64,000 nucleotides of DNA from Burkholderiales bacterium (GCA_025354165.1 JANXNI010000045.1:93688-157687); one strand, 5' to 3'; positions 1 through 9,343 are shown, counted from the first letter of the stretch. Numbers and translations: made by a program. The notes: generated by a model not told the origin, from the letters alone.

Positions 1-1130
1 TTCCTGTTTCGTTGACCGTTGATTGGATCGTCGACGGACTCTTTGGAATTGGCCTGAAACGACCACTGGATGCGGGATACAGCGATGCTGTGCAGGCGAT
101 AGCAGTGGCGCGCGAGGCGGGCGCGAAGGTTCTGGCGCTTGATGTGCCAAGCGGTATCAACGCCGACACCGGGGCGCTCATTGGCGACGCGGTGGTCGCC
201 GCCGACTACACGTTGACTTTTCTCGCGCTCAAACCCGGCCTGCTCACAGGTCCTGCGCTGGACTACGTCGGCGAGCTACATTGCGGGATGTTGGGCGTTG
301 CGCCAATCAATGAATCAACGGTTCACGCGCTTGATCACATCTACATCAACGCCATCCGCCACCCTCAGGCAAGCAACGCCCACAAAGGCACCAACGGCAC
401 CTGCGTGATTGTTGGTGGCGCGGCGGGCATGTTGGGTGCCGCCCTCCTCGCCAGTCGCGCGGCGATGCGCTCTGGGGCCGGCAAAGTGAAGGTCGGCTGG
501 CTTGCCGATCCTGCGCCACAGGTTGATCCACTGATGCCTGAGGTGATGATGGGTACGGCAACGCTTTTGCTGGCGAGCGAGTTCGGCGCGCTGGTCGTGG
601 GCTGTGGGCTCGGCGTCTCAGGTGCTGCGGTTCGAGCGCTGAAGCTCACGTTGAAGCGCGAAGCGCCGTTGGTTGTGGATGCAGACGCGCTCAATTTGAT
701 CGCACAATCGGCCGAACTAGCCACGCTAATGCAACGTCGCACGGCCTCCACCATCATCACACCACATCCCGCGGAAGCTGCGCGGCTGTTGGGCTGTAGC
801 ACAGCTAATGTACAAAGCGATCGTCTGCGCGCTGCGCGCGATCTGGCGAAGGGATATCACTGCATCGCGGTGGTAAAGGGCGCGGGCACGGTCGTTTGCG
901 ATGGGCAGGAAACGACCATCAATCGCACTGGCAATCCGTTACTTGCGACGGCCGGTACAGGCGATGTACTTGCCGGGATGATTGGGGCTTTGTTGGCGCA
1001 GGGCTACGACGCAGCCACCGCTGCTCGCCTCGGTGTGTGTATGCACGGCGCGGCGGCTGACGCGCTTGCACGGCGAGGAATTCGGCGCGCAGTCGCCAGC
1101 GACGTGATTGGCGAATTGGCCAGCCTGTAG
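1..1130 (+). CDS. nnr: Bifunctional NAD(P)H-hydrate epimerase / ADP-dependent dehydratase, 5' partial
   Basis: This enzyme repairs hydrated NADH and NADPH: the N-terminal YjeF domain epimerises NAD(P)HX and the C-terminal ribokinase-like domain dehydrates it using ADP. The frame is open to the window edge with no start codon in a sensible place, so the gene begins upstream and only the second half of the epimerase domain is visible (DGLFGIGL near base 33, DVPSG near 141). The kinase-like domain is complete: HKGTNGTCVIVGG near 370-410, GMLGAALLASRAAMRSGAGKV, and the C-terminal AGTGDVLAGM near 951-980, which carries the conserved Asp. The gene is convergent with the quinone oxidoreductase gene that follows. 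The family call is secure; the missing N-terminus cannot be judged. Confidence 0.93.
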   Translation, partial: PVSLTVDWIVDGLFGIGLKRPLDAGYSDAVQAIAVAREAGAKVLALDVPSGINADTGALIGDAVVAADYTLTFLALKPGLLTGPALDYVGELHCGMLGVAPINESTVHALDHIYINAIRHPQASNAHKGTNGTCVIVGGAAGMLGAALLASRAAMRSGAGKVKVGWLADPAPQVDPLMPEVMMGTATLLLASEFGALVVGCGLGVSGAAVRALKLTLKREAPLVVDADALNLIAQSAELATLMQRRTASTIITPHPAEAARLLGCSTANVQSDRLRAARDLAKGYHCIAVVKGAGTVVCDGQETTINRTGNPLLATAGTGDVLAGMIGALLAQGYDAATAARLGVCMHGAAADALARRGIRRAVASDVIGELASL

Positions 1131-1181
1131 CGAATCGGGAGAGCGGGCAGTGCCCACTCTGCGCTGAATCGCCCGCCAACG

Positions 1182-2156
1182 TTACGGAACGAGAATCACC
1201 CCGCCCACCGTCTTACGCGCTTCAAGGTCGCGGTGCGCCTGCGCGGCGTCTGCGAGCGAATAGGTCTGACGAGCGGCCAAATTAATCTTGCCGTCCTTCA
1301 TCATGGTGAAGACGTTGTTCGCCATCTCTTCCATCGTGGCGCGGTTGCTGGTGTAGGCCATGAGCGTTTGCCGCGTGACGTAGAGCGAGCCTTTGCCGGC
1401 TAGGATGCCGAGGTCAACGCCGGTGACCGGGCCCGACGAATTGCCAAAGCTCACCATGAGGCCCAGTGGTTGCAGGCAGTCGAGCGATGCAGGCCAGGTG
1501 TCTTTGCCAACGCTGTCGTACACCACGGGAACTTTTTTGCCGCCCGTGATTTCTTTCAGGCGTTCGACGAAATTTTCGGTGTTGTAGTTGATGACATGTG
1601 CGCAGCCATGATCCATCGCGAGCTTGCCCTTCTCTGCGCTGCCGACCGTGCCAATCATCGTCACGCCCAGCGCCTTCGCCCATTGGCACGCAATCAGCCC
1701 CACGCCGCCAGCTGCCGCGTGAAACAAAATCGTGTCGCCCGCCTTGCATTTGAACGTTCGGTTGAGCAGATATTCAACTGTCATCGCGCGCAAAAAACCC
1801 GCCGCAATGTGTTGCTCGCTGATGTACTGCGGCAACTTGACGAGCACACTAGCGGCGATGTTGCGCTCGGTCGAATAACTGCCGAGCGGGCCGTCACAAT
1901 AGACGACGCGGTCGCCCGGTTTCACCGCCGTCACGCCCTCGCCAACGGCCTCAACCAGTCCCGCACCTTCTTTGCCGATACCGGACGGCAGCGGCATTTT
2001 GTAGAGCCCGCTGCGGTGATAGGTGTCGATAAAGTTAACGCCGATGGCGCTGTGACGCACTCGCGCCTCACCTGGCCCCGGCGGCGACAGCTCAACCGAT
2101 TCAAGTTTCAGGACTTCTGGGCCACCGTTTTCGTGGAAGCGAATTTGTTGGGTCAT
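1182..2156 (-). CDS. qor: NADPH:quinone oxidoreductase, zinc-independent MDR family
   Basis: The 324-residue protein has the length and layout of QOR-type medium-chain dehydrogenase/reductases, which reduce quinones or related enones with NADPH. It has an N-terminal GroES-like domain (opening MTQQIRFHENGGPEVL), then a Rossmann fold with the nucleotide-binding run AAAGGVG at residues 147-153. The Cys and His ligands of zinc alcohol dehydrogenases are absent, as expected for quinone reductases. It ends in the usual LEARKTVGGVILVP. It reads away from crcB and faces the end of the nnr gene. The physiological substrate cannot be told from sequence. Confidence 0.9.
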   Translation of the reverse strand: MTQQIRFHENGGPEVLKLESVELSPPGPGEARVRHSAIGVNFIDTYHRSGLYKMPLPSGIGKEGAGLVEAVGEGVTAVKPGDRVVYCDGPLGSYSTERNIAASVLVKLPQYISEQHIAAGFLRAMTVEYLLNRTFKCKAGDTILFHAAAGGVGLIACQWAKALGVTMIGTVGSAEKGKLAMDHGCAHVINYNTENFVERLKEITGGKKVPVVYDSVGKDTWPASLDCLQPLGLMVSFGNSSGPVTGVDLGILAGKGSLYVTRQTLMAYTSNRATMEEMANNVFTMMKDGKINLAARQTYSLADAAQAHRDLEARKTVGGVILVP

Positions 2157-2192
2157 GATGAAGACTGCCGCGAGTAAAACACCCGGCGATTG

Positions 2193-2573
2193 TTACACGG
2201 TTGCCACGGTCCGGTAGAGCACGATTCCGATCGCGGTTAACGCTAGCGATGCCACGAGGTGTAGCGCCGCGAGCCCAACACCACGTAAAAGCTCACCGTC
2301 CAGCAACAACGTCGTCACCTCGGCGCTGAACGATGAAAACGTCGTCAAGCCACCGAGAAATCCCGTAACGCAAAACAGTCGCCACAGCGGCGGCAAATCG
2401 GGCTTGGCCGACAAATGCGCAATTGCGAAACCTACCAGCAGCCCGCCAATGGCGTTTGCGGCAAACGTGCCCCACGGTATCCATGTACGGCTATTCATGG
2501 CCATCGCCAAGCCGTAGCGAGCCCAGGCACCGAGCGCCGCGCCGACTGCGATGGCGGCGAGCGTCGCAACCAT
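2193..2573 (-). CDS. crcB: Fluoride ion channel CrcB/Fluc
   Basis: Small inner-membrane fluoride exporter that protects against fluoride by passive efflux and works as a dimer. The 126-residue product has four predicted membrane segments. It has the family signatures GTFAANAIGG at residues 35-44, with the conserved Asn, and GFLGGLTTFSSFS at 71-83, the pore and sodium-site motif. The ATG at 2573 is chosen because it overlaps the upstream cupin stop by one base (TGATG), implying coupling; a longer reading to 2636 would run into that gene. No fluoride riboswitch was recognised upstream. Confidence 0.93.
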   Translation of the reverse strand: MVATLAAIAVGAALGAWARYGLAMAMNSRTWIPWGTFAANAIGGLLVGFAIAHLSAKPDLPPLWRLFCVTGFLGGLTTFSSFSAEVTTLLLDGELLRGVGLAALHLVASLALTAIGIVLYRTVATV

Positions 2574-3040
2574 CAGCGGACGAATTGCCTCACGTAATCG
2601 CGCCCCAGACCAACCGCCTCGTAATGCTTTTCGCACATCTCAATCTTGGTCCACACGTCTTCGTAACCTGTCTGTTCACCGGCTTCGTTCAGGTAAATCA
2701 TCGCGCCCTGAATATTGAAGAAGGTGATCATCTCGACGCAATCGGCAGGTACTTCGAGCGTGTGCACTTCACCGGGCGGTTCGTAAACAAAACTACCCTC
2801 GGTCGCCACCCAATCATGCTCACGATAGAACCATTTGCCCTTGATCACATAGCCGACCACCGCCATCGGATGGCGATGGCGCGACAACACGCCGCTTTTG
2901 CGAACGCGCAGCAAATTGCACCAGCCGCCGGACACCGTATTCATCAACAACGGTCGAAACCAGACATCGGGCGCTTGTGGCACCCAGACGCGCTCGTCGG
3001 TGGGAATGGCGGCAACGGCGATTTCGGGCTGGATCATCAT
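2573..3040 (-). CDS. Cupin-fold protein, 2,4'-dihydroxyacetophenone dioxygenase-like
   Basis: The product is a single-domain cupin of about 155 residues. The first cupin motif is HRHPMAVVGYVIKGKW, with candidate metal-binding His at about residues 55 and 57, followed by YREHDW. The second motif is YEPPGEVHTL, with His near residue 93. This pattern resembles the iron cupins that cleave dihydroxyacetophenones, but the substrate is not known here. The ATG at 3040 was preferred to a GTG at 3070 because the latter would overlap the LysR gene. The gene lies 5 bases downstream of that regulator on the same strand, so the two are probably co-transcribed with crcB. Confidence 0.75.
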   Translation of the reverse strand: MMIQPEIAVAAIPTDERVWVPQAPDVWFRPLLMNTVSGGWCNLLRVRKSGVLSRHRHPMAVVGYVIKGKWFYREHDWVATEGSFVYEPPGEVHTLEVPADCVEMITFFNIQGAMIYLNEAGEQTGYEDVWTKIEMCEKHYEAVGLGRDYVRQFVR

Positions 3041-3045
3041 GGGAA

Positions 3046-3945
3046 TTATTTGCCCAAAGCCGCGTTCCACACGGTGTCCACCACTTCACGCTGCGCGCCG
3101 CGCTCACGGTACAGGCGAATCTCCATCGTGCCGGTCCAGTGCGCATCGCCACCGCGTGCGAGGCGTTTGCCTTTCACTTCGCGCACCACCGCGCTCTCGG
3201 GCAGCCACGCCAAGCCGTGACCCTCCAGCGCCATGACTTTGAGCGCCTCCGACATGTCATTCTCGTAAACGCAATCCAGATGCGCCCTGAGCGGCGATTG
3301 CTGCAGGATTAACTCGACCATGCGCCCGAGATAAGCCTGCGGCGTGTATGAAAGATACGGAATCTTCTTCGCGTCACTTCCGGGCAAGGCAAACAGTGCC
3401 CGGCCATCGCCATCGGTCTTCGAAAACGGCGCGATCGTCTCCGTGCCGAGGACGATCATTTCGTAGCGCGATTCATCAAGCTGCACGGGCTGGTTGGTGT
3501 GGTGATAACAGAGCAGCAGATCACAGTTGCCCTCGACCAGACTCATCACCGCGTCGTGCACATTAGCCGCCAGCAGCTTCACCTTCACGCGACCGAGTTT
3601 TTTCTCCAGCACCGTCAACCAGGTCGGAAAAAACGTCAGCGACAAGGTATGCGGCGCCGCAAATAAAATCGTATCCGTCGGCGCGCTTTGAAGGCCACGA
3701 GCAATCGCCCGCGCGTCGATGGCCTGCCGTACAATTTCCGCTGCCCGTTCGCGAAATTGCTCTCCCGCCTTGGTCATCTTGGTCGGATAACTGGTACGGT
3801 CAATCAGCTCCGCGCCGAGCCACTGTTCCAGCGCCCTAATGCGCCGCGAGAAAGCAGGTTGGGTGACGTACCGCAACTCTGCTGCCCGTGAAAAACTGCC
3901 CGTTTCGGCCAGTTGCAAAAAGTCTTCAACCCACTTTAGTTCCAT
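3046..3945 (-). CDS. LysR-family transcriptional regulator
   Basis: A 299-residue LysR-type regulator. The N-terminal winged helix-turn-helix covers roughly residues 1-60 (MELKWVEDFLQLAETGSFSRAAE, then VTQPAFSRRIRALEQWLG), and the rest is the periplasmic-binding-protein-like effector domain. The QPAFSRRIRALE helix resembles that of the HypT/YjiE subgroup, which senses hypochlorite, but this is only a resemblance. The ATG at 3945 starts the HTH exactly where the family begins; an ORF extension to 4023 adds 26 unlikely residues. It heads a likely operon with the cupin and crcB genes, and repeat copy A lies just upstream. Confidence 0.9.
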   Translation of the reverse strand: MELKWVEDFLQLAETGSFSRAAELRYVTQPAFSRRIRALEQWLGAELIDRTSYPTKMTKAGEQFRERAAEIVRQAIDARAIARGLQSAPTDTILFAAPHTLSLTFFPTWLTVLEKKLGRVKVKLLAANVHDAVMSLVEGNCDLLLCYHHTNQPVQLDESRYEMIVLGTETIAPFSKTDGDGRALFALPGSDAKKIPYLSYTPQAYLGRMVELILQQSPLRAHLDCVYENDMSEALKVMALEGHGLAWLPESAVVREVKGKRLARGGDAHWTGTMEIRLYRERGAQREVVDTVWNAALGK

Positions 3946-4257
3946 ATGTCGAGTGTAGCCAAAACTATGCAAGAACGGTATACGCAGCGCAGCGGACGTA
4001 AACAGCTTTGTGCTGAAGCCCATAATTTATAAGGGGTATAACCAGTAAACCCTCAAAGTCGATATTCATCAATATTACGCGCTACCCCTTATTCAGCAGT
4101 CATTTCGCGATAAAGCCAATTGTAATTTTTTACCATTGCTCTCCTCGCAGCCAGAAACATATTTCTGCATCGCATTCGCGGCATATGATGATCTGGCCGC
4201 ACGACGGATGGCTTTTGACGGGCGATAAACCCACTGACCACGCGCGGCGGGCCTGCG
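3946..4257. other. 312-bp intergenic region with repeat copy A
   Basis: No convincing gene lies between the LysR start and the end of the diguanylate cyclase gene. The region holds one copy of the 116-bp palindromic family at 4003-4117. About 57 bases between the repeat and the LysR start must contain its promoter, unless the promoter lies inside the repeat. Nothing recognisable is seen from 4118 to 4257. Confidence 0.6.
4003..4117. repeat. 116-bp palindromic family, copy A
   Basis: 115 bp. The left outer arm is CAGCTTTGTGCTGAAG and the right outer arm read on the other strand is GGCTTTATCGCGAAATG. The inner arms are AAGGGGTA and TACCCCTT, and the core contains GTCGATA. The arms match those of seven other intergenic copies in this window. 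Confidence 0.8.
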
Positions 4258-5439
4258 CTATGCCGCCGCCGATGCAATCCGGTTGCGGCCACCATGCTTG
4301 GCTCGGTACAGCGCCTGATCAGCGCGCTCCATCAGCTCACGAAGACTGGCCTGCCCGACACCTGCAGCGGCAACACCGATGCTGACCGTATGTTGACGGC
4401 TGTGACCCAGCGCCGCTGTTTCGAGATTGAACGCTTTACGCAGCGTCTCCGCGCTTGCCTGCGCTGCGGCCAGATCAGACTGCGGCAATAGCGCACAGAA
4501 CTCTTCGCCGCCCAATCGCGCAAGCACGGCATTCGCCGGCAGATTGGCTTGCGCGCATCGCGCCAGCAAACCGATCACGCGATCTCCCTGATCGTGCCCA
4601 AAGTCGTCGTTGACCGCCTTGAAATGATCAAGATCAAGCATCAGAAAGCTGGAATTCACCAGTGGTGCCGCACCTGCCGCTGCGGTCAATCCGCGCCGAT
4701 TAAAAAGTCCGGTCAAGGCGTCGCGCGAAGCGAGCGAACGCAACTCGTGATCAAGCTCGTCGATCAACAGCAGCACCATGCCAATCAACAAAAACAGACG
4801 TCCGGCTAAACCCACGGAATAGAAAAAGAAGGCAGTGCGCGGCGAACCTCCCCGTGGAATCTCCACGGGACCGGCGCTTATTACCTGAATCGTATCCACG
4901 GCCCGAACGAAAAAGACAAACGCGACCATCAGCAAACCCAGCACCATGATGCCGTGAGGAATGCGAAAACGCGCATGTTTGACGCCAACGCTATGCCGCC
5001 TCAAAGCCGAGCCCGCCAGCATGATCCACGCGTGCCACGTACAAATAACGGCAATTGATACCGCGACCAACAGTATGCGCACGGCAGTGCTCGGCAACAC
5101 AAAAGTAAAGTAGTAAAACGCCGGTGTCGTCAGGGCGGCAGCGGCGTAAATCCACTGAACCGGATACGTCCGGTGATAGCGATACTCAAAAGTACCGCGT
5201 GCACTTATTAATGGACCGACGATCAACAAGACGCCCGACACGACGTACCCAAAGAACTCAGGGATCACCTCCTGTGCCGTATTGAGCATGATGGCAATGG
5301 CGGCAAATAATGTGCTCCAGAGCCAGAGCGTCGCGCCCCGTATGCGACCTGCCTGGCGCATGGTGAGCAGCAACATGATTGCCATAAAGAAAAACAACGT
5401 TGCCGCCACATAACCAAGCAGCTTGATATCGGAACTCAT
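4258..5439 (-). CDS. Membrane-bound diguanylate cyclase (GGDEF domain)
   Basis: The 393-residue protein makes c-di-GMP. The N-terminal 225 residues are strongly hydrophobic and form about seven or eight membrane helices. The GGDEF domain follows, with RDALTGLFNRRG at about 239-250 and the active-site motif GGEEF at 310-314, an accepted variant of GGDEF. DLDHFKAVNDDFGH carries the metal-binding Asp. No RxxD inhibitory site is seen five residues before GGEEF, so product feedback may be absent. The ATG at 5439 places the first helix at residue 8; the upstream extension of 121 residues is non-family sequence and would overlap the divergent tctC gene. The ligand of the membrane sensor is unknown. 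Confidence 0.88.
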   Translation of the reverse strand: MSSDIKLLGYVAATLFFFMAIMLLLTMRQAGRIRGATLWLWSTLFAAIAIMLNTAQEVIPEFFGYVVSGVLLIVGPLISARGTFEYRYHRTYPVQWIYAAAALTTPAFYYFTFVLPSTAVRILLVAVSIAVICTWHAWIMLAGSALRRHSVGVKHARFRIPHGIMVLGLLMVAFVFFVRAVDTIQVISAGPVEIPRGGSPRTAFFFYSVGLAGRLFLLIGMVLLLIDELDHELRSLASRDALTGLFNRRGLTAAAGAAPLVNSSFLMLDLDHFKAVNDDFGHDQGDRVIGLLARCAQANLPANAVLARLGGEEFCALLPQSDLAAAQASAETLRKAFNLETAALGHSRQHTVSIGVAAAGVGQASLRELMERADQALYRAKHGGRNRIASAAA

Positions 5440-5646
5440 CTCAAGTCTTAAATTAATGTCTTGCGTGAGTCTACAGACGTCTGTTTCCAGATGACGTTCG
5501 CATGAGGCGGGCCGTCGTATTGAACGACGCTCGTACGCTGCATTGGGTGGAATCCCTACATGCGCTGCGCCCCCTCTGCGCACATAATCCGCGAAAGGGA
5601 GGGGGCCAGCGCATTTTGCGGCAGCCCCTGTAATCAGGAGGACTCC

Positions 5647-6612
5647 ATGCAAAATTTCATCCGGCGCGCTGCCGTCGTCGCCATTGCTTCGTTCAGTTTG
5701 TTGGGCGTAGCGTCTGCGGACTATCCGACCAAGCCAATCAAGTGGGTCGTGCCTTATCCACCAGCGGGCACCACCGACGTGCTGGCGCGCATCGTCGCGC
5801 AATGGCTTTCCGAAAATATCGGGCAGCAGGTCATCGTCGAAAACAAGGCGGGGGGCGGCAACAACATCGGCACCGAGTACGTCGTCAACGCGCCTGCCGA
5901 TGGCTACACCATGCTGCTGGTCAATCCTGCCAACGGCATCAACGCGTCGCTGTACAAAAAGTTGTCGTTCAACTTCATCCGCGACATCGCGCCGGTCGCT
6001 GGCATCGTACGCACACCGAACGTAATGGTCGTCACCAACGGCTTGCCGGTGAAAACCGTGGCAGAGTTCATTGCCTACTGCAAAGCGAACCCAAGCAAGG
6101 TGAACATGGCATCGTCGAGCAGCGGAACATCAACGCACCTATCGGGCGAATTATTCAAGTCGATGACCGGGTGCAACATGGTGCACATCCCGTATAAGGG
6201 CGCGGGGCCGGTTCTGACCGATCTGATTGGTGGTCAGGTGCAGGTGTTTTTCGACAACCTGCCGTCGTCGGCGGGGCATATCAAGGGCGGCAGCATTCGC
6301 GCACTCGCGGTTACCTCAGCAGCGCGCGAACCATCATTCCCGGATTTGCCTACGGTCGGAGACACAGTGCCCGGTTACGAGGCCACAGCCTGGTTCGGAG
6401 TCGGCATGCCAAAGGGCACGCCGCGCGAAGCTATCGACAAAATGAACGCGGCCATTAACAAAGCACTCGCAGATCCGAAGATGCGCGCGCGGCTGGCTGA
6501 TCTGGGCGGCTCTCCGATACCTGGCACGCCCGAGGATTTCGGCAAAACCATCGTCGCCGAGACGGAAAAATGGGCGAAGGTCGTGGCGTCGTCGGGCGCT
6601 ACGGTCGATTAA
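5647..6612 (+). CDS. Bug/TctC-family periplasmic solute-binding protein
   Basis: A 321-residue extracytoplasmic receptor of the tripartite tricarboxylate transporter family, which binds organic acids or amino acids in the periplasm. Residues 1-23 form a signal peptide ending GVASA. The mature protein opens YPTKPIKWVVPYPPAGTTD, the Bug ligand-loop signature, and later has GGGNNIGTEYV and FDNLPSSAGHIKGG. A strong ribosome site (AGGAGGA) precedes the ATG at 5647; the open frame from 5560 is not needed. No TctA/TctB membrane genes are adjacent, as usual for the many orphan Bug proteins of Burkholderiales. A GC-rich inverted repeat (GCCCCCTC at 5569, GAGGGGGC at 5599) lies just upstream. Confidence 0.92.
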   Translation: MQNFIRRAAVVAIASFSLLGVASADYPTKPIKWVVPYPPAGTTDVLARIVAQWLSENIGQQVIVENKAGGGNNIGTEYVVNAPADGYTMLLVNPANGINASLYKKLSFNFIRDIAPVAGIVRTPNVMVVTNGLPVKTVAEFIAYCKANPSKVNMASSSSGTSTHLSGELFKSMTGCNMVHIPYKGAGPVLTDLIGGQVQVFFDNLPSSAGHIKGGSIRALAVTSAAREPSFPDLPTVGDTVPGYEATAWFGVGMPKGTPREAIDKMNAAINKALADPKMRARLADLGGSPIPGTPEDFGKTIVAETEKWAKVVASSGATVD

Positions 6613-6699
6613 ATATCGCGCGTCCTAGCGTACGTCCATTTACGCGCTCAAACGGTAGAACCTCGGGGCAAATGGATCGTCGGAGGGCACAGACAAGTT

Positions 6700-7770
6700 C
6701 TAAGCCTGCCGCAACAACCGCGCCACATCGGCGCGATCATGCACGCCGAGCTTCACGAACACTTGTTTCACGTGATAGCCCGCCGTGTTAACAGAGACGC
6801 CCAGCTTCTCCGCCATCTCGGCATTGGTCATGCCCAGCGCAACCATCAAAGCCACTTCGCGTTGCTGAGCCGACAAATCGAGCCGCGACGCGCCTTCAGT
6901 CAAGCGCACCGGCTCGGTGGCCAGCCGCGAAACCACCAGCGCAGTCGCTTTCCCACCCGCGATGCCATCCAGCGAGTGATGACGAAACGCGAATTGCCCC
7001 CACGGAGAACTCACCACATGCAGCGACTTCTTCGCTGCCTTGGCCGCAATCGCCACGCCACGCAAAAACTCATGTAACGCTCTCGGCTCATCACGCGATT
7101 CACGCGGCGAAATCGGCTCACCACGAGCCAACCGCGACAAGCGCATCCACGCATCATCGGCAAACAGCAACTCACCTGCTTCATCGAGCACTGCCATCGC
7201 CTCCTCCGCAATCTGCTCGGACGGCGCGGTCACCTGCGCATAAGGTGACGCCATCAGTGCGCGCCCCAGATAGTGCATCACGTCGCGCAATGCGCCTGCA
7301 TCGACCGCAGTGAACGGCGCGTCGCCGACGCCGCGATACAAACTCAACTGCCCAATCGGTTCGCGGCCGTTGTCCGGCGAGCGCACGATGCCATACATCA
7401 CATGCCCGACCGCAAGCTGCGACAACACCTCCCGGTAATACTCACCCGCCTTCTCAGTCGCACTAATCGTGCGGTGAGATACTGGGTCACTCGCCGCCAC
7501 CAGCCGCAGGTAGGCTGAGGAAAACGCCGAAATATCTGCGCGATAATGCCGCTCGTAGTAGCGCGTCATCGCATCCGGCGGCAACATCCGCTCGGCATAC
7601 ATGTTGACCATGTTGCCTTGCTCGTCGCAGTAGAAAAAGGCGGCATGAGTGGCGGGGACCACGGCGCGGATGGCGGGCAACAGCGAGGGTAGCAGCACGG
7701 GGGCAGGCAGGCCCAGATTACAGAGCTGGCGTAGGGTTACGCGAGAGGATTGCGACGTGATTTTTGACAT
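6700..7770 (-). CDS. LuxR-family transcriptional regulator with GAF-like N-terminal domain
   Basis: The 356-residue protein ends in a LuxR-type helix-turn-helix (LSAQQREVALMVALGMTNAEMAEKLGVSVNTAGYHVKQV split over residues 299 to about 340). The 290 residues before it show no receiver Asp pattern and no acyl-homoserine-lactone-binding signature. They look like the GAF/PAS-like sensor regions of LuxR solos in betaproteobacteria. The ATG at 7770 is preferred to an upstream TTG at 7803. An imperfect 18-bp palindrome sits at 7830-7847, with a TACATT box between it and the gene, suggesting autoregulation. The signal it senses is unknown. Confidence 0.85.
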   Translation of the reverse strand: MSKITSQSSRVTLRQLCNLGLPAPVLLPSLLPAIRAVVPATHAAFFYCDEQGNMVNMYAERMLPPDAMTRYYERHYRADISAFSSAYLRLVAASDPVSHRTISATEKAGEYYREVLSQLAVGHVMYGIVRSPDNGREPIGQLSLYRGVGDAPFTAVDAGALRDVMHYLGRALMASPYAQVTAPSEQIAEEAMAVLDEAGELLFADDAWMRLSRLARGEPISPRESRDEPRALHEFLRGVAIAAKAAKKSLHVVSSPWGQFAFRHHSLDGIAGGKATALVVSRLATEPVRLTEGASRLDLSAQQREVALMVALGMTNAEMAEKLGVSVNTAGYHVKQVFVKLGVHDRADVARLLRQA

Positions 7771-7801
7771 AGCCCCGGCTTGATATGTTTCTTGTGCAGC
7801 C

Positions 7802-7847
7802 AATGTAGCGTGCTGTAGCTGAGAATGATCCCACCTAAACAGGTAGG
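7802..7847 (-). promoter_or_regulatory. Lux-box-like palindrome and candidate -10 upstream of the LuxR gene
   Basis: The palindrome CCCACCTAAACAGGTAGG at 7830-7847 differs in two positions from a second, perfect palindrome at 12451-12468. On the minus strand a candidate -10 (TACATT, 7807-7802) follows. This would place the transcription start near 7795, with the palindrome centred about 43 bases upstream of it, the spacing used by LuxR-type activators. This is an inference from position and symmetry. Confidence 0.5.
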
Positions 7848-7866
7848 GTACAACTCGCGGCGTCCC

Positions 7867-8964
7867 TTACACAAGGCGTGCAGCCAGAATCGTTTCCCGA
7901 AACCCTTTCAACGAATAAGTCTTGACGACATCAGCGACAAACCCCTGACCGGCCAACGCCACGGCCCGTTGCTGCACCAGAATTTCACCTGCCTGCGCCT
8001 CGGAACAGAGCCGAGCGGCGAGATTGGTCACGGACCCAATTGCTCCGTAATCCACGCGGCCTTCATAACCGATCGCTCCCACTGTAGCGTAGCCATAGGC
8101 AACGCCGAGTCCCGCGTTAAGCAAAAAACCCTCGCGGGCCCATCGGCCCGCCAGCTCACCTGTTCGTGCGCGAACATCCAGTGCGAAACGAAGCGCCGAC
8201 GCGCATGGATTCGCGACAGGTTCTGGGTCGTTAAAAAACACCATCACGCCGTCGCCGGTGAAGCGCTCAATGGTTCCACCCGCCTGATCGATGCATGCAC
8301 CCAAGGCTGCATGAAATTCGCGCAAAACGCGCATCACATCCTCGGGCGCAGCCGCGTCCGCAAAAGCGGTAAAACCGCGTAAATCGACAAACACCACCGC
8401 CACATCCCGACGGTGGCTGGCCATCGGATCGTCCGCCCCACCGGCCACAATTTTTTCCACCAAAGTCGAGGAGAAAAAGCGCTTTAACCGAGAGAGCTGC
8501 GCGACCTCGGTCACCTTGTCGCGAACTCGTTGCTCCAACGATTCATTGAGCGCACGCAACTCCTGTTGCCGCGCCGCCACCTCGTCGAACAACTGCTTCA
8601 CGCGCAGCAACGACCGAACGCGCGCCAGCAACTCTGCGTGGTTAATCGGTTTTTGCAGAAAATCATCCGCCCCAGCCTCGAGTCCCCGCACGCGCTCACG
8701 ATCCGGATCCAGTGAGGTGCAAAGAATGACCGGTAGATGCGCATGCCGATCATCAGCACGTATCGCAGCCAGTACCGCAAAGCCGTCCATCCCCGGCATC
8801 ATCACATCAAGCAGCACCAAATCCACTGAGCCACTGTCGACCGTAGCAAGGGCCGCTTCGCCAGACTCCACCGCCAGAACCGAATAACCCTTGATCGAGA
8901 GTAAATCCTGAAGCAACCGACGGTTCGGTGCCTGATCGTCAACGACAAGAATATTCGCACTCAT
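7867..8964 (-). CDS. Response regulator with class III adenylate/guanylate cyclase domain
   Basis: The 365-residue protein joins a CheY-like receiver (residues 1-120, phosphorylation site D53, acidic pair D9/D10) through a coiled-coil stretch (about 125-165) to a class III nucleotide cyclase domain (185 to about 345). The metal-binding aspartates are present: FVDLRGFT with D194 and FTGDGVM with D238. The transition-state pair N314 and R318 is present in NLAARL. The domain is therefore probably active, producing cAMP or cGMP when the receiver is phosphorylated. Base specificity is uncertain because the usual AIGDTVN reads AIGSVTN. Its ATG overlaps the stop of the upstream receiver gene by four bases. 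It is the output end of a four-gene relay. Confidence 0.92.
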   Translation of the reverse strand: MSANILVVDDQAPNRRLLQDLLSIKGYSVLAVESGEAALATVDSGSVDLVLLDVMMPGMDGFAVLAAIRADDRHAHLPVILCTSLDPDRERVRGLEAGADDFLQKPINHAELLARVRSLLRVKQLFDEVAARQQELRALNESLEQRVRDKVTEVAQLSRLKRFFSSTLVEKIVAGGADDPMASHRRDVAVVFVDLRGFTAFADAAAPEDVMRVLREFHAALGACIDQAGGTIERFTGDGVMVFFNDPEPVANPCASALRFALDVRARTGELAGRWAREGFLLNAGLGVAYGYATVGAIGYEGRVDYGAIGSVTNLAARLCSEAQAGEILVQQRAVALAGQGFVADVVKTYSLKGFRETILAARLV

Positions 8965-9343
8965 CCGCGCGATTGTCGCCCAGCGGCCAGCAGTTGAGCA
9001 ATTTCTGCCAGCAACCGGGAAATTTGAATCGGCTTCGGGTGATAGCCATCAAACCCTGCAGCCATAATTTTTTCGCGCTCGCCCATCATCACCGATGCTG
9101 TCACGGCCAGTACCGGAATGTCCACAGTCGCAGCCTCCGCCCGCAACGCCGCGAGCGCTGCGAACCCATCCATCCCCGGCAAGCGGATGTCCATCAACAC
9201 CACATCCGGTCGATGCGATTTCGCCGAGAGCAAACCCGCCTCCGCGCTGCCCGCTACTACAGTGTCGTAGCCATGCACTTGCAGCACATCGCGCATCAGC
9301 CGCTGCGACAGCGGATCGTCCTCGACGACCAATACGTGCGCCG

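Noticed and set aside
1145..1155. GGGCAGTGCCC inverted repeat after nnr, similar to one at 16235-16249
   Set aside because: Stems of 5-7 bp with one-base centres are too short to call a terminator or a repeat family from two cases.
1470..2177. Plus-strand frame of 235 codons opposite qor
   Set aside because: Antisense shadow; the qor frame has complete MDR motifs.
6700..7770. LuxR protein as an acyl-homoserine-lactone receptor
   Set aside because: The N-terminal region lacks the conserved Trp/Tyr/Asp pattern of lactone-binding domains, so only a LuxR-type DNA-binding role is claimed.
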